DNA of 6,484 nt from contig JAURIP010000093.1 of the NCBI GenBank assembly GCA_030832695.1, positions 1-6,484 on the forward strand. Reading direction: 5' to 3'. Positions 5,381-6,484 of the stretch are shown here, in pieces. Numbering within the stretch: the stretch's first letter is position 1; each line of letters opens with the position of its first letter. The notes below the pieces were generated by a model. That model saw only the letters and a program-made list of their open reading frames with translations. It searched no databases and had not been told where the DNA came from. A program made the position numbers and the translations under genes. The DNA is from Sediminibacterium sp. (GTDB taxonomy: Bacteria > Bacteroidota > Bacteroidia > Chitinophagales > Chitinophagaceae).

Positions 5381-5395
5381 TACTTTTAAAAAGTA
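5381..5395 (+). promoter_or_regulatory. Inverted repeat in the upstream region of the secreted propeller gene
   Basis: TACTTTT-A-AAAAGTA is a perfect 7-bp inverted repeat with one central base, ending 28 bp before the ATG at 5424. A TTTG (5370-5373) lies just upstream, and -7-like sequences (TACTTATA 5394-5401 or TATATTTA 5398-5405) overlap or follow it. The repeat would therefore sit between candidate -33 and -7 elements, where a repressor or activator could act. AT-rich DNA often makes such repeats by chance; no regulator is known from this window. Confidence 0.3.
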
Positions 5396-5423
5396 CTTAT
5401 ATTTATTTACAAATACACGATAC

Positions 5424-6484
5424 ATGAAAGCAATTCTTCTACACATTTTCTTATTGATGGGTTTAGTCGCATCTGCGCAATTGAAACCAAGTTCTGCGGC
5501 AGATCGCCTAAAGAGTAACGAACAAAAGTCACTTCTTTTGGCTAATTCTACAGTGAATAATACGTCTTTTCAAAATATTGGCCCTTCGGTAATGAGTGGT
5601 CGTGTTGTTGATATTGATGTAAATCCGAGTGATCCTACGGAATTTTATGTTGCCTATGCCTCCGGTGGTGTATGGCATACCATCAATAATGGACAAAGTT
5701 TTAAACCCATTTTTGATTCAACTGCAACTTTGAATATTGGTGATATTGCAGTGAACTGGAATAATAGAATCATTTGGGTAGGAACAGGTGAAGCGAATAG
5801 TAGTCGTTCTTCCTACGCTGGTATTGGCGTTTACAAATCTGACAATAATGGTAAAACCTGGGATTATTTGGGGTTACCTGAATCACATCATATTGGTAAG
5901 GTACAATTATCTCCAACCGATCCAAATGTTGCATGGGTAGCGGCTTTAGGACATTTGTATTCTGAAAACAAGGAAAGAGGTATTTATAAAACGGCGGATG
6001 GTGGTAAAACATGGAAACAAACTTTATACATTGATGCGAATACAAGCGGCATTGATATAGATGTTGATCCTAAAAATTCCAATAATTTATATGCAGCCAT
6101 GTGGTATAAAACACGTTCTGCTTCCAACTTTGTAGAGGCGGGAAAAACAAGTGGTATTTATAAAAGTACCAATGGTGGTGATAGTTGGACTTTAGCTTCA
6201 ACAGCTGCTTCAGGTTTTCCTACTGGCGAAGGTGTCGGTAGAATTGGTATTGCAGTTTATCCTGAAAATCCATCTATTGTTTATGCGATTGTTGACAATA
6301 ACGCCCAGCAATCTGATACAACAATAAAAAGATATAGTGATACCACTCGATATGCATTGCGTGATTTTAAAGATTTAACGGTTGATCAATTTTTAGCTTT
6401 GGATGATCGTAAGTTTACCACTTTTATTCGCTCACCTCGTAATGGCTTGCCAATGAAATACACGGTAGCGGGCATCAAGGAAGA
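5424..6484 (+). CDS. Secreted BNR/Asp-box (sortilin/VPS10-like) beta-propeller protein, N-terminal part (3' end outside window)
   Basis: The first 353 codons of a larger protein run off the right edge. Residues 1-19 are a signal peptide: Met-Lys, a hydrophobic core (AILLHIFLLMGLVA) and an A-S-A cleavage site before Gln19. The mature part begins with a polar segment and a conserved-looking 'NIGPSVMSGRVVDIDVNPSDP' region (about 51-71). It then carries repeated Asp-box motifs S/T-x-D/N-x-G-x-T/S-W/F: HTINNGQSF (85-93), KSDNNGKTW (138-146), KTADGGKTW (189-197) and KSTNGGDSW (247-255). Each starts a blade preceded by G-V/I-Y/W. Such blades form sialidase- or sortilin-like propellers; Bacteroidota homologues are often labelled 'glycosyl hydrolase, BNR repeat' and run to about 1000 residues, but the repeats do not prove catalysis. 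Likely exported to the periplasm or surface. Any C-terminal secretion domain is out of view. No Shine-Dalgarno; the start is fixed by the signal peptide. Confidence 0.88.
   Translation, partial: MKAILLHIFLLMGLVASAQLKPSSAADRLKSNEQKSLLLANSTVNNTSFQNIGPSVMSGRVVDIDVNPSDPTEFYVAYASGGVWHTINNGQSFKPIFDSTATLNIGDIAVNWNNRIIWVGTGEANSSRSSYAGIGVYKSDNNGKTWDYLGLPESHHIGKVQLSPTDPNVAWVAALGHLYSENKERGIYKTADGGKTWKQTLYIDANTSGIDIDVDPKNSNNLYAAMWYKTRSASNFVEAGKTSGIYKSTNGGDSWTLASTAASGFPTGEGVGRIGIAVYPENPSIVYAIVDNNAQQSDTTIKRYSDTTRYALRDFKDLTVDQFLALDDRKFTTFIRSPRNGLPMKYTVAGIKE

Noticed and set aside
5770..6045. 91-codon open frame on the minus strand inside the propeller gene
   Set aside because: It is the complement of the Asp-box repeats, and its odd His/Tyr/Pro-rich composition comes from that.

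Overview
The window is an AT-rich stretch of ordinary-looking bacterial chromosome, most likely from a Bacteroidota. The reasons are the weak or absent Shine-Dalgarno sequences, a TAnnTTTG-type -7 box upstream of pabB, the compact PabB/PabC pair, a glycosyltransferase and deacetylase pair of Bacteroidota type, and a secreted protein with BNR (Asp-box) repeats. A Chitinophagia-like member is my guess, but nothing here fixes the genus. I see no insertion sequence, phage gene, CRISPR array, rRNA or tRNA.

Layout. Positions 1-198 hold the C-terminal end of an integral membrane protein, probably a GT87/DUF2029-type glycosyltransferase, followed by a hairpin terminator at 237-273. A soluble family 2 glycosyltransferase (286-1011, minus) points towards it. 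Divergently from that, after 107 bp, comes a NodB-type polysaccharide deacetylase (1119-1895, plus). These three genes form a small envelope- or surface-glycan group. A 306-bp gap follows; it holds only a possible 27-residue membrane microprotein and a small hairpin. Next is an NhaD-family Na+/H+ antiporter (2202-3479, plus). Its stop codon lies one base from the stop codon of the convergent pabBC operon (pabC 3481-4080 and pabB 4064-5032, minus, overlapping by 17 bp). That operon makes 4-aminobenzoate from chorismate for folate.

Divergent from pabB is a 53-residue, highly basic, acid-free small protein (5108-5269, plus), with a hairpin-rich 3' region that ends in a good intrinsic terminator. 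The right edge holds the first 353 codons of a secreted BNR/sortilin-like beta-propeller protein (5424 to the window end, plus).

How they fit. The glycan genes probably act together. NhaD, the folate genes, the small basic protein and the secreted propeller look like separate transcription units with unrelated jobs. I found no convincing new multi-gene system. The most unusual items are the small basic protein with its structured 3' region, a five-codon leader ORF overlapping the deacetylase start, a GTG-started pabB behind a very close promoter box, and the end-to-end convergent nhaD/pabC junction without a visible terminator.
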